Positions 36,301-45,671 of a stretch of DNA of 64,000 nt are shown here, one piece after another (position 1 is the stretch's first letter; each line of letters starts with the position of its first letter). The notes under the pieces are model-generated. The model had not been told where the DNA came from, ran no database searches, and worked only from the letters and a program-made list of their open reading frames with translations. The DNA is from Lyophyllum atratum (lineage: Eukaryota; Basidiomycota; Agaricomycetes; Agaricales; Lyophyllaceae): the NCBI GenBank assembly GCA_014905825.1, contig JACGCN010000023.1, forward strand, positions 744,001 to 808,000, in the 5' to 3' direction. The translations under genes and the position numbers were made by a program.

Positions 36301-38283
36301 TCATACCTCCTGCTCATCCTCCAGTGCTAAACCCTCCTGTTGCAGCTGCAACTCCTCTCTTTGACGCTCTGCCCTGATGTCGGCCTTCAATTTGGGCAAC
36401 TCCTTCTGCAGGTTGACCTGTGTGCCTTCAGCCCCCCATCGCTCGAGGGCCCAGTCCCTCATATATATACTCGACTAGAAGACCGTCAGTCATGCCTGAC
36501 ACTCAGGAGAAAAGCGAAACTCACCTTGAAATACCGTTTGCCTGCATATTTCTTGTGAAAGGATTCGTGGCGAATAGGCTTCAGGATGTAGTTCAACATC
36601 AAGTTAGCCGTAGGAACCAAGGACGACTCTGGGTACGACGAGTAATGGGCCAAGTTCGGTGTCTGCAAACATATGTGTGAGCATAGACTTCGGAGACAAG
36701 TGATACTGACGTACCCAAACTTCCATGCCTAGTGCAAGTCGTGCAAGCCAAATCGACGCCCCAGCGATAAGTGACGGTGGCGCAGCAATGAGACGCCACT
36801 CCAGACACCCAATCTCGAGGAGATACTTTGCCAGCGTGCGGACCTTGACGTTGTACTCATCCGCCTTGCTTATCCGCCTGAGGTAATGGACAGGGTTGGG
36901 GTAGCTCAAGTTCCAGTCGAGAGTCTTCAGGACATAACGTTCTGCTTGGAGGATCTCCGACTCAGTGTATGAGGAATCTGCGCACATCAGGAAATGCGTC
37001 ACAGACGGGGCGACGACCTCCTCAAACTTTGCCGCAATGAACATGCACGTCACACCCACAAGCTGGAGCTTGGCAAGGGAGACAACGCGGGCGGAGAGGA
37101 ACCGGTCGATGATGTTGACGCACAAGAACAGGGTCTCGGGAAGGAGACGGAAACGGACATGCACCTGGATCAACCAATCGGTTAGGATCCCGCGCATCTT
37201 CCACGCAAGCTCCTTCTGGCTTTCCATGTAGTTGGGATTCGGCATTGTCGTCAACTAAATAACGTTGATCAGCTCATGATTCTAGAAATAGATGGACGGC
37301 CTACCTCGACTTTCTTCAGGTAATTGAAGATCTCAACGACATACTCGCTGACCATCAAGGGGTCATCGACATCATCTGCGTCAAGATCATCCCAGTGCGA
37401 GTCTTCAGGGTCTGCCTCCGGCTCTTCAGCGTACGCTTCGATTTCACTGGCGAGCCTGACTGCTGCTTCCTGCTCCTCGGCAAGTTGACGATCTTCCTCA
37501 GCTGCCGCGGTGTCTTCGGGAGCTTCGGACGATGTGCGCCGTTTCTTGAAAACTCGGCTTGCCTCGGCGTCTTCAGCCTCGTGCCGTTGAGCAGCGGTAA
37601 CCGAACGCGTCGATGTCCGACGATGAGCGTCCGAGCGACGAACGGCGGTTGTTGCACTCTCTTTGGAGAGGATTGAGCGGCGTACCGTTATACTCGGGAG
37701 CGCCTGCGCGGGAGGGTCGATGATCATGGCATGTTCGTCTTGTGCCTTAATGACCTCCGGGACCGAATTGACCTCCTCCAAGGGCACCGCTTTCGTAGCG
37801 GTCGTCGTGGTCCGCGTCTGCCTAGTACCGGCCACTGTCCTAAGCGGCTGTCGTGTTGAAGGTGGCTTGGACTTGATCACCACGCCGTCAAACTTCTCCT
37901 TGACGTCTTCCTTGTCCTTCCCCTTGCCCGCGAGCTTGTTATTCGTCATCAAACCAGTAACTTCTCCAAGAGCCTCTCGTTTCCGCTTTCCAGCGATAGC
38001 GTCCCCTTTATTCTCGCCATTGGCGTTTATTTTGCCCCGTGACGCAGCCGTTCCAGCGGTTGCTCGACTTGTTCCGCCAGTGGCAGTGGTAGTGGCAGCG
38101 GATGAAGCAGGTTTCGCGCGAGTCGAAATTCGTGATGGGCGAGCATTGGCATTTTCAGTATCCTTGGCGGTCGCCGTACGCGTTGTCCGTGTTACACGAC
38201 GAGTCTAATGACATGGGGAAATCGAGTCAATTTAAGCCCGCTAAAGGCAAGATGGGAGCTCATACTGGAAGATTTGAAGACAT
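36301..38283 (-). CDS. B-type mitotic cyclin (second of two in the window)
   Basis: Paralogue of the cyclin at 5319-7161. The start at 38283 gives MSSNLP, then an intron in exactly the same place as in the first cyclin, then TRRVTRTTRTATAKDTENAN. A destruction-box-like REALGEVTG (RxxL) follows near residue 85. Acidic linker SHWDDLDADDVDDP, cyclin box MESQKELAWKMRGILTDWLI (about 37170-37230), FIAAKFEEVVAPSVTHFLM, and second cyclin fold LLEIGCLEWRLIAAPPSLIA (about 36770-36840). The C-terminus is a Gln/Glu-rich helix ending LEDEQEV at 36301. Probably pairs with Cdk1; the differing acidic regions and C-terminal tails suggest divided roles, as for the two B cyclins of other basidiomycetes (inference). 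MluI and SCB-like boxes lie upstream. Confidence 0.93.
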
Positions 38284-38421
38284 GACGGCTCGCCGCTGTA
38301 TAGATACCTTGAAACGAAGGCTGTGGTGGGTATGGCGGAGACGATGGAGAGCAGAAGACAAGGCAGCCCGTCGAAAACCAATCTGTACTCAACATCACGT
38401 GCATCACTCACGGAACAAACA

Positions 38422-38447
38422 ACGCGAAACAAACACACTAGACGCGT
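38422..38447. promoter_or_regulatory. SCB-like and MluI boxes in the second cyclin promoter
   Basis: CGCGAAA at 38423-38429 (SCB-like) and a perfect ACGCGT at 38442-38447 lie 139-165 bases upstream of the cyclin ATG. These are the SBF/MBF-type sites and parallel the triple MluI box of the first cyclin. Confidence 0.55.
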
Positions 38448-38573
38448 CGCATCATGTGATCGTTAAGCGCTTTGCAATTCTATTCATAACTCGTAGGGCG
38501 CCGTGCCGTCGCAAAGCCTGCTACTCGTCTTCAGGCATTGGACAATGTAATGCTTAGCTTAGGATACCGTGCC

Positions 38574-39235
38574 TTATGCGCCGTATGCAGGATTGCGCTG
38601 TGGTAACACTGCGGGCACGGGCTTATATAGGTTAGTCGCAACGAGCAAACTAATATTGGGCGCGATATACGTCGAACTAGCAGCCTGACCATCGACATCT
38701 GCCAAAAGTGACGCGGGACGTGGCACATGAAGACATGGATCATTATTCAATAGTTTGCTATGTACAGGAGCAACGGCTGCGTTTACAGGGGTTTCAACAT
38801 CAGGGGTTTCAACATGGTTTTCAAGGGGTGAACAGGGGCGTAAACGATGACGCGGCAAGACCACTAGGGTGATTGGTAAGCTGGGGGGAGGCGGGGGGGG
38901 GGTGGAAGTCGGTGATACGCACATGAAGCAGGGACGAAAGTGTCCACATCGAAAGTCGATGCGACAGGAGGATGAAAGCCCGATGCCTCTAGGCGATCAC
39001 GAAAACAATCGAGTCCAAGGATGAGATGAGGTGCAAGATTGATGGTAAAGTCCTGGAAGGTGATGAGAGTGAAAGCAGAGCCCGCAGTGACCGACAGTGG
39101 AAGGCGAACAGAGCCAGTAGCGGCAGAAAAACCCAAGGAAGCGATGAGATGCTGAGGGACGGAAGACGAAGACGACAGATGGTCGAAGAAGACAGGCACG
39201 GGCAGACGGCTTATGGCAAAGAGCATTGTGGGCAT
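38574..39235 (-). CDS. Small protein with a degenerate retropepsin-like fold, function unknown
   Basis: Two exons (39235-38923 and 38863-38574) joined across a 59-nt intron with GTGCGT donor and CTAG acceptor; the join is in frame and gives 200 residues. A TATATA box lies 48-53 bases upstream of the ATG. The first exon resembles retroviral-type aspartic proteases in layout: FFDHLSSSSSVPQHLIASLG sits where the active-site loop (Asp-Ser/Thr-Gly) and following helix would be, then beta-rich VRLPLSVTAG, then APHLILGLDCF, like the hydrophobic-hydrophobic-Gly motif near the end of retropepsins. If so, DSG has become DHL and it would be inactive. The second exon has a short ETPxV repeat and no recognisable domain. 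I cannot name a family; the fold assignment is inference. Confidence 0.5.
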
Positions 39236-39282
39236 GGTCTAAGACGAAGAGAGGGTTAGAAGGCGTATGAAACGAAGGGCGG

Positions 39283-39288
39283 TATATA
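39283..39288 (-). promoter_or_regulatory. TATA box of the retropepsin-like gene
   Basis: TATATA about 48-53 bases upstream of the ATG at 39235, supporting the two-exon gene model. Confidence 0.5.
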
Positions 39289-39519
39289 ACCGGGGCATGG
39301 TGTTTAACCCACGGTCTGCTGAAACTGAGAATGCGTCCAGATCTTAACCGCGAGCGCGACATGTTTCGTTACCAATAGGGGGAGGAAAGGGGATTGATTG
39401 ATTCTATTAATAACTACGATCGGTCACGGGGATTTTTTAAAACCGCCCACGATCACATGGGGTAGGGCTGAACACATTTGAGTTGGCCCCCAAAAAACCT
39501 GACTACTAAAGTAGCAGGT

Positions 39520-39649
39520 AAAGTGAGCTTGCGAGCGGTGAATAGAAATAGTTCTTTGTAAGCGAGTTCAGGACGGAAAAAATCAAGCGCCACGTGAGTT
39601 AAGCTTGAGTTTTTCTCTCTCATCCCACATACTGGTCTGAAGCCTGAAA
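39520..39649 (+). repeat. Split direct repeat A1 of retroelement copy 1
   Basis: 130 bases identical in layout to the repeats at 40521 and 45500. It ends where the sequence jumps directly into the recombinase gene, at a junction with short TTTC homology, the trace of the internal deletion. Confidence 0.85.
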
Positions 39650-40172
39650 TTTCAAGACTTCTGCCACTGTGTCCTCGGCGCATTTCCAAGTCCCATGGAC
39701 CAAGACTACTAAGAAGGAAGGCGCGAAGATTATCCTTACTGCTATGGACGACCCCTCTGATCCCATCACCGCATTGCGTCACCACCTCCTCGTCAATGCA
39801 GCTCTTCCCGCCGCCGCTCCGTTTTTCTCTTTCGTCACGGCAAATGGTTGGGCGCCCATGACTAGGGACGGGTTCTTGGACCGTTGTGAGTCCGTTTGGG
39901 AGGCGGCGGGACTGCCTCGGATGGCTGGGCATGGGTTTCGTATTGGCGGGGCGACGGAGCTTTTGCTTCGTGGTACTGACCCCAATACCGTGCGCACTCA
40001 AGGCCGTTGGAAATCGGACGCCTTTCTGGATTATTGGCGCCGGATTGATGATATTTTACCTCTATTTATTACTAATTCTTTTTCTGCTGCTCGGGCGAGT
40101 CTGGTCACTGCTACGATGGCACGTTTCGAGCGGTCTCATAGGGTTAGTTCGTCGCGTCATACTTCTATCTAG
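39650..40172 (+). pseudogene. Truncated tyrosine recombinase gene (copy 1)
   Basis: Corresponds to 44629-45151 of copy 2. It carries the C-terminal half of the recombinase including HGFRIGGATELLL (His-x-x-Arg), TQGRWKSDAF and the Tyr nucleophile in FLDYWRR, but lacks the N-terminal DNA-binding domain and the first catalytic Arg. It cannot make a working recombinase by itself. The following 40173-40321 is the 3' untranslated part, with a substitution relative to copy 2 at 40309 (G here, A at 45288). Confidence 0.85.
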
Positions 40173-40321
40173 CTTACTTTTCGTCGTTTGTTACTTTACT
40201 TCTGGGCTGGTCCATACATTATTTAATTTGCTTCCTTGCTGGTCATGTATTCGGGAGCTTTCACTCTATTTGGGGGATAGCCTTTCGTAATAAGTCAGGC
40301 TGTTGTGAGCTTAGCTCTTTA

Positions 40322-40520
40322 TTGGGATAGCTTGACTTTTTACGTCGAGTATTCAAAGCTTGCGCTCAAAGCGTCGGCATTGATTTCTGATCACCGAAAT
40401 GCCTAATTGGTCTTAAATCAACAAGACCAAATGCTTTCCCCAAAACCTGAAATACACGAGTATTTCTTGACATTCTTGATTGGTTCTGATACAGCTATTA
40501 CAAAGATTGCAATTCTATTC
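40322..40520 (+). repeat. Split direct repeat B1 of copy 1
   Basis: 199 bases, ending in the 13-nt spacer at 40508-40520 that joins it to the following A repeat. Confidence 0.8.
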
Positions 40521-40692
40521 AAAGTGAGCTTGCGAGCGGTGAATAGAAATAGTTCTTTGTAAGCGAGTTCAGGACGGAAAAAATCAAGCGCCACGTGAGT
40601 TAAGCTTGAGTTTTTCTCTCTCATCCCACATACTGGTCTGAAGCCTGAAAATTTCTTTCCCACCCACCTCCCTATCTCAGTGCGAGCTACGT
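40521..40692 (+). repeat. Split direct repeat A2 of copy 1
   Basis: Longest version of A (172 bases). It includes the segment from ACTGGTCTGAAGCC onward that is missing from A1 of copy 2. Confidence 0.8.
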
Positions 40693-40892
40693 TTGGGATA
40701 GCTTGACTTTTTACGTCGAGTATTCAAAGCTTGCGCTCAAAGTGTCGGCATTGATTTCTGATCACCGAAATGCCTAATTGGTCTTAAATCAACAAGACCA
40801 AATGCTTTCCCCCAAAACCTGAAATACACGAGTATTTCTTGACATTCTTGATTGGTTCTGATACAGCTATTACAAAGATTGCAATTCTATTC
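40693..40892 (+). repeat. Split direct repeat B2 of copy 1, with spacer to copy 2
   Basis: 200 bases. Unlike the B2 at the outer right end (45672-45858), it is followed by the 13-nt spacer (40880-40892) and then at once by the next A repeat, so copies 1 and 2 are joined exactly as B1 and A2 are joined inside a copy. Confidence 0.8.
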
Positions 40893-41003
40893 AAAGTGAG
40901 CTTGCGAGCGGTGAATAGAAATAGTTCTTTGTAAGCGAGTTCAGGACGGAAAAAATCAAGCGCCACGTGAGTTAAGCTTGAGTTTTTCTCTCTCATCCCA
41001 CAT
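40893..41003 (+). repeat. Split direct repeat A1 of copy 2 (shortened)
   Basis: 111 bases of repeat A. It breaks off at CCCACAT and continues directly in mid-gag sequence, so the leader and the start of gag were lost here. Confidence 0.8.
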
Positions 41004-41862
41004 TTTCCGGGCCAAGAAGTTCGGGTTTCACCCCGCCCTGGCGATACTCGCTTGCAATGACCGACACATTCCGCTCACCATGTTCCTCGCTAAATCCTTG
41101 AAGAGGATTCACATGGACGAAGGTTTGGCATACGAGACCATTCGCATGTCTGCGGGTAATAAAGTTACCGTCCTCAAGACTGGAGCTTTTCCAGATGAGA
41201 AGACAATGGATGCTGCGGATTGGCTGGAGGGGTGGAAGTATTTCAAGGAGTTTCTGGGAGAACTCGAGGCTGAGGAGGCCGTTCTAAAGAGGTGGAACTT
41301 TCACTTCGACTTCGTTACTTCTCACGACGATTTCAAGGATAACTTCCCCACTGTTCTCCGTTTCGACATCGAACAGCGTCGCGAATATGCCGCTTACCCT
41401 ACTCAGTTCGACGAACGGACTTATTTCAAGCATTGGCATCAAGTTCAGGACGCCGTGCGCAGGGACGAGTTTCAGGCCTTGAAACGCTCCATCGAACTCG
41501 CCGCTCGCACTACTCCCACTAAACCAAAGTTCGCACCTTACCCCTCCCCTTCAAACTCGCAGTCCTTTCCAAAGGGCAGTGGAGGCGCCGTCGCATCCTC
41601 CCTCTGCCTCATGTGCGGGCGACAAGGACACAGGTACGGGGACTGTACCTTCGATCATACCGAGCAAGGGAAGCCGGTCATCGTCAAGGTTTCCGCAGAC
41701 CGTCGACTCGCTTTGGTCGCGTCCAACGCCCCAGTCTGCGTGTCCTGGAACCTCGGCGGCTCTGGGCGGTGCAGCTCACGTCACATCGAATTCCATATAT
41801 GCTCCCTCTGCGGTCTCAAGTCTCACTTTGCCTGCGCTCGCGTCTGCATCACCTCTCTCTGA
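41004..41862 (+). pseudogene. Gag-like protein of the retroelement, 5'-truncated
   Basis: Open frame without its own start in the expected place: conserved-looking sequence (FRAKKFGFHPALAIL) begins right at the repeat boundary. Near 41608-41650 it contains CLMCGRQGHRYGDC, an exact CX2CX4HX4C zinc knuckle as in retroelement Gag nucleocapsids. A second Cys/His-rich stretch (CSSRHIEFHICSLC, then HFACARVC) follows near the C-terminus at 41862. The start of pol lies in the +1 frame and overlaps the end of this frame. Truncation is inferred from the loss of the A-repeat extension at the same point. Confidence 0.75.
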
Positions 41863-43785
41863 GGTGCCCGCAGCTGTCCCATCTCTTTTGTACGACGTTC
41901 GTTCCTCTATCTTCGACCGCATCGTCACTCCTTACGATCCGGCTGCCTTCGACTCCCTCCTATCACTTTACGGACTTACTTCTTCCTATCCCGACCTTTC
42001 GCGCAAACTGCGTCGAGGTTTTCGTTTGGGAGAGTTCCCTCCTCTCACTCGTTCTTTCACGCCTCCGAATCACCCTTCTGCGGCCGAGCATCGCGATGCC
42101 GTACTGAAGTACCTTCTTTCTGAGCACCAGAAGGGTCGGATGTCCGGGCCTTATTCGCGCGAGCGTCTCGAAGTCATCGTCGGCGGACCTTTTCGTTCCT
42201 CGCCGGTGCAGGTGGTGCTCAAGGACGGGAAGGTTCGCATGGCCATCAATCTCTCCTACAAGGGTAGTGCAGGGTATTCCATCAATGACCTCATTGATTC
42301 GGATGACTTCCCAACGCGCTGGGGCGGCGCGTCTGAGGTCGAAGAGATTGTGAGTTGTTGATTTATGTTCCGCTCTACTCTACTGTTCTTTGTTCCTTAG
42401 CCGGGTGCGAATGCCCTACTTCGTCTCTTTACTCTTTGTCCACTACCTCTATAACCACTATTCTTTACCTCTCTATCACTGTCATCTCTACCCCCTTTAC
42501 CCTTTATCTTTTAACCTTTGCGCTTTACCTCTGTTCTGTTCGCATTTGCGGCATTATGTTGACTCAATCTTTACTACAGTTGGCTACGGCATCCCCGGGG
42601 ACTCAGGCCGCCACTCTTGACGTTGACGCTGCATTTCGGACCATCCCAGTATGGCCTCCTCACAAGGCATACACAGTGGTGAGTTTCGACGGTTCATTCT
42701 GGCTGGATCACGATTGCCCGTTTGGTTGCACCTCTTCTGGCGGGAATCATGGCGAGGTGGCCGACGCCACTGTTGATGTCTGGCATGCCATGGGTGTCGG
42801 GCCCGTGGTGAAATGGGTAGACGATTTCGTTGTCTTCCGTTCCCCTTCTCTCGCTCGCATGTCGCCCGGTGCGGGGGCGGTCCTTTATGACTACGGTCTC
42901 GGGGATATCAAGGATATGATTGCGCCTCTGCGCATTCCGTGGCATACGACAAAGGGTCAGGATTTTGGGCCGACCTTCGTCTATGTTGGCTTTCTTTGGG
43001 ATATCCCTCGTCGTGTGGTGACTTTGACTGACACGAAGCGTTCCAAGTTCAAGGCGCGCGTGGACGATTTTCTGCAGCGTTACGCCACGTCCCCCGCTCC
43101 TTTATCGGATGCCATGACCTTGAATGGCTCCCTGTCCCACATCGCCTTCGTATATCCACACGGCCGCTCCTACCTATCCAATCTCTCGTTTTGGATCTCG
43201 CAGTTTCCCTCTCAGTATCGTCGGGCTACTCGTTACCCTTCACGGTCCGTCCTCACCGATCTGAAGTGGTGGTCCCGTACTTTGGAGGACGCATTGTGGT
43301 GTCGATCTTTGGCCCCTCGGGGTCCTGTGGTCGATCTGGGTATTTGGGTGGATGCGTCCACGGAATGGGGCATTGGTCTTATTTGGGGAAACGGTGGCGG
43401 TTGGGACGCTTGGAAATTACATGACGACTGGAAGGGACCAGCTCGTAATATAGGATGGTTGGAAGGTGTGGCGGTGGAGTTAGCCGTTCGACTCTTGGAT
43501 CGTCGTGGTTTTCACCACGTCAACGTCCTCATTCGGAGCGATAACCAGGGCGTGATTGGGGCCTGGAAGCGCGGTCGCGGCCGCAATTTTGAAGTCAATC
43601 TTTCTATTCGTCGAGCCGAACTTATCGCTCTCGAGAAGTCCATTCACCTTACGTTCGAATACGTCGAATCTGCCAACAACCTCGCGGATCCCATCTCACG
43701 CGGCCAGCTGGGACTCCGGTCACGACGTTTGGTAGATTCTTGTTCCCTTCCTCCGGAACTTACTCCTTATCTCTCTTATGCCTGA
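41579..43785 (+). CDS. Retroelement pol: DIRS/Ngaro-type reverse transcriptase and RNase H
   Basis: The frame is open from 41579, but the conserved protein seems to begin near 41866 (EVPAAVPSLLYDVRSSIFD). Reverse transcriptase motif A DVDAAFRTIPV, motif B-like FGCTSSGGNHGEVADA and the catalytic WVDDFVVF are present. The RNase H core follows with its four acidic residues: WVDASTEWGIG, GWLEGVAVELA, RSDNQGVI and NLADPISRG. Stop at 43785. Between EEI and LATASPGTQAA a 230-nt segment (42350-42579) with GTGAGT donor and CTACAG acceptor removes in phase 0; its pyrimidine-rich translation (residues such as SLYSLSTTSITTILYLSI) fits nothing in the family, so I read it as an intron. No other break is seen, and the catalytic residues are intact. 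Confidence 0.85.
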
Positions 43786-43908
43786 GACATCTCGTCTATC
43801 TGAAGCGTTGACTGGTGTCGACGTGGCCACGGAGGCTGCTCGTTTCTATTCCCGTCTTGGAGGGGATAGTTCCTCGAGTGGGCCGCAACCTCACGGCGGC
43901 CGAATTAG

Positions 43909-45151
43909 AAAACCAAGAAGACCACGTTTCGAAAACTCCATCTTTCCTTCCCTTACCGACCTCATGTGCTCGCTGACGAGCGTCTTTATCGCTGGACGAC
44001 ACCTCTTACTTCCACCTGGCGTGAGACTCTGGCGCGGGCGCTTCCGACTTCAGATGCTCGGGCGTTTCTCGAAGTATTACTATTTGGGAAGGACGTTCAA
44101 ACGCGCTCCAATTATGGCGCGGGTCTTTTGCGCTTTACTCAATATTGCGATTCTCGAGGGATAGCGGAGGAGCAACGGATGCCGGCATCCGAGATTTTAC
44201 TTTGTGGTTTTTTCTGCTGCTATGGCAGCTGGCAAGGTCGCCACCTCTACTTTCGATAGTTGGATGGCAGGTATCCATTTTTGGCATGATGTCAATGGCG
44301 CTGTTTGGAACGGCGGTAGTCTGCTACGCGGGGTTCGGCAGGGCATAGCGAAATTGGTACCGGATACCTCGAAACGCGCCAAACGTCCACCCGTCACTAT
44401 CGAACATATGCACGCGCTGGCCGTGGGCCTGGATTTAACCGACACCTTTGATTGTGCAATTTGGGCAGTTGCCTGCATAGCTTTTTGGGGATGCTGCCGC
44501 CTTGGGGAGCTTGTCATTCCGTCTCCGGGTACCTTCATTTTGATACCACTACCGCTCGAGGTGCTTATTACTTCGTCTTTAGGTACTTTCGATCCCGAGA
44601 AGCACGTCTCGCGTTCTTCGCCCGTGACTTTCAAGACTTCTGCCACTGTGTCCTCGGCGCATTTCCAAGTCCCATGGACCAAGACTACTAAGAAGGAAGG
44701 CGCGAAGATTATCCTTACTGCTATGGACGACCCCTCTGATCCCATCACCGCATTGCGTCACCACCTCCTCGTCAATGCAGCTCTTCCCGCCGCCGCTCCG
44801 TTTTTCTCTTTCGTCACGGCAAATGGTTGGGCGCCCATGACTAGGGACGGGTTCTTGGACCGTTGTGAGTCCGTTTGGGAGGCGGCGGGACTGCCTCGGA
44901 TGGCTGGGCATGGGTTTCGTATTGGCGGGGCGACGGAGCTTTTGCTTCGTGGTACTGACCCCAATACCGTGCGCACTCAAGGCCGTTGGAAATCGGACGC
45001 CTTTCTGGATTATTGGCGCCGGATTGATGATATTTTACCTCTATTTATTACTAATTCTTTTTCTGCTGCTCGGGCGAGTCTGGTCACTGCTACGATGGCA
45101 CGTTTCGAGCGGTCTCATAGGGTTAGTTCGTCGCGTCATACTTCTATCTAG
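43909..45151 (+). pseudogene. Retroelement tyrosine recombinase (copy 2), probably frameshifted
   Basis: Site-specific recombinase that would integrate the circular cDNA. N-terminal SAM-like domain: RPHVLADERLYRWTTP and SNYGAGLLRFTQYCDSRGI. Catalytic domain: CCRLGELVIP (first Arg), HGFRIGGATELLL, TQGRWKS, FLDYWRR (Tyr). Ends SSRHTSI at 45151. Near 44200-44215 the frame changes between ASEILLC and AAMAAGKVATSTFD; removing one T of a six-T run would restore it, so a +1 insertion is likely. A 54-nt intron (44529-44582, GTACCT donor, TTTAG acceptor) is inferred because the spliced join PSPGTFDPEKHVSR matches the family, although it reads through without a stop. The region 43786-43960 shows further frame ambiguity. 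Confidence 0.75.
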
Positions 45152-45300
45152 CTTACTTTTCGTCGTTTGTTACTTTACTTCTGGGCTGGTCCATACATTA
45201 TTTAATTTGCTTCCTTGCTGGTCATGTATTCGGGAGCTTTCACTCTATTTGGGGGATAGCCTTTCGTAATAAGTCAGGCTGTTGTGAACTTAGCTCTTTA

Positions 45301-45499
45301 TTGGGATAGCTTGACTTTTACGTCGAGTATTCAAAGCTTGCGCTCAAAGTGTCGGCATTGATTTCTGATCACCGAAATGCCTAATTGGTCTTAAATCAAC
45401 AAGACCAAATGCTTTCCCCCAAAACCTGAAATACACGAGTATTTCTTGACATTCTTGATTGGTTCTGATACAGCTATTACAAAGATTGCAATTCTATTC
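45301..45499 (+). repeat. Split direct repeat B1 of copy 2
   Basis: 199 bases ending in the 13-nt spacer (45487-45499). It follows a non-coding 3' segment at 45152-45300 that is also present in copy 1. Confidence 0.8.
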
Positions 45500-45671
45500 A
45501 AAGTGAGCTTGCGAGCGGTGAATAGAAATAGTTCTTTGTAAGCGAGTTCAGGACGGAAAAAATCAAGCGCCACGTGAGTTAAGCTTGAGTTTTTCTCTCT
45601 CATCCCACATACTGGTCTGAAGCCTGAAAATTTCTTTCCCACCCACCTCCCTATCTCAGTGCGAGCTACGT
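45500..45671 (+). repeat. Split direct repeat A2 of copy 2
   Basis: 172 bases, the full-length form of A. Confidence 0.8.

Noticed and set aside
35767..36317. Minus-strand open frames of 150-165 codons
   Set aside because: They lie in the 3' flank of the second cyclin, overlap each other in two frames and show no family features.
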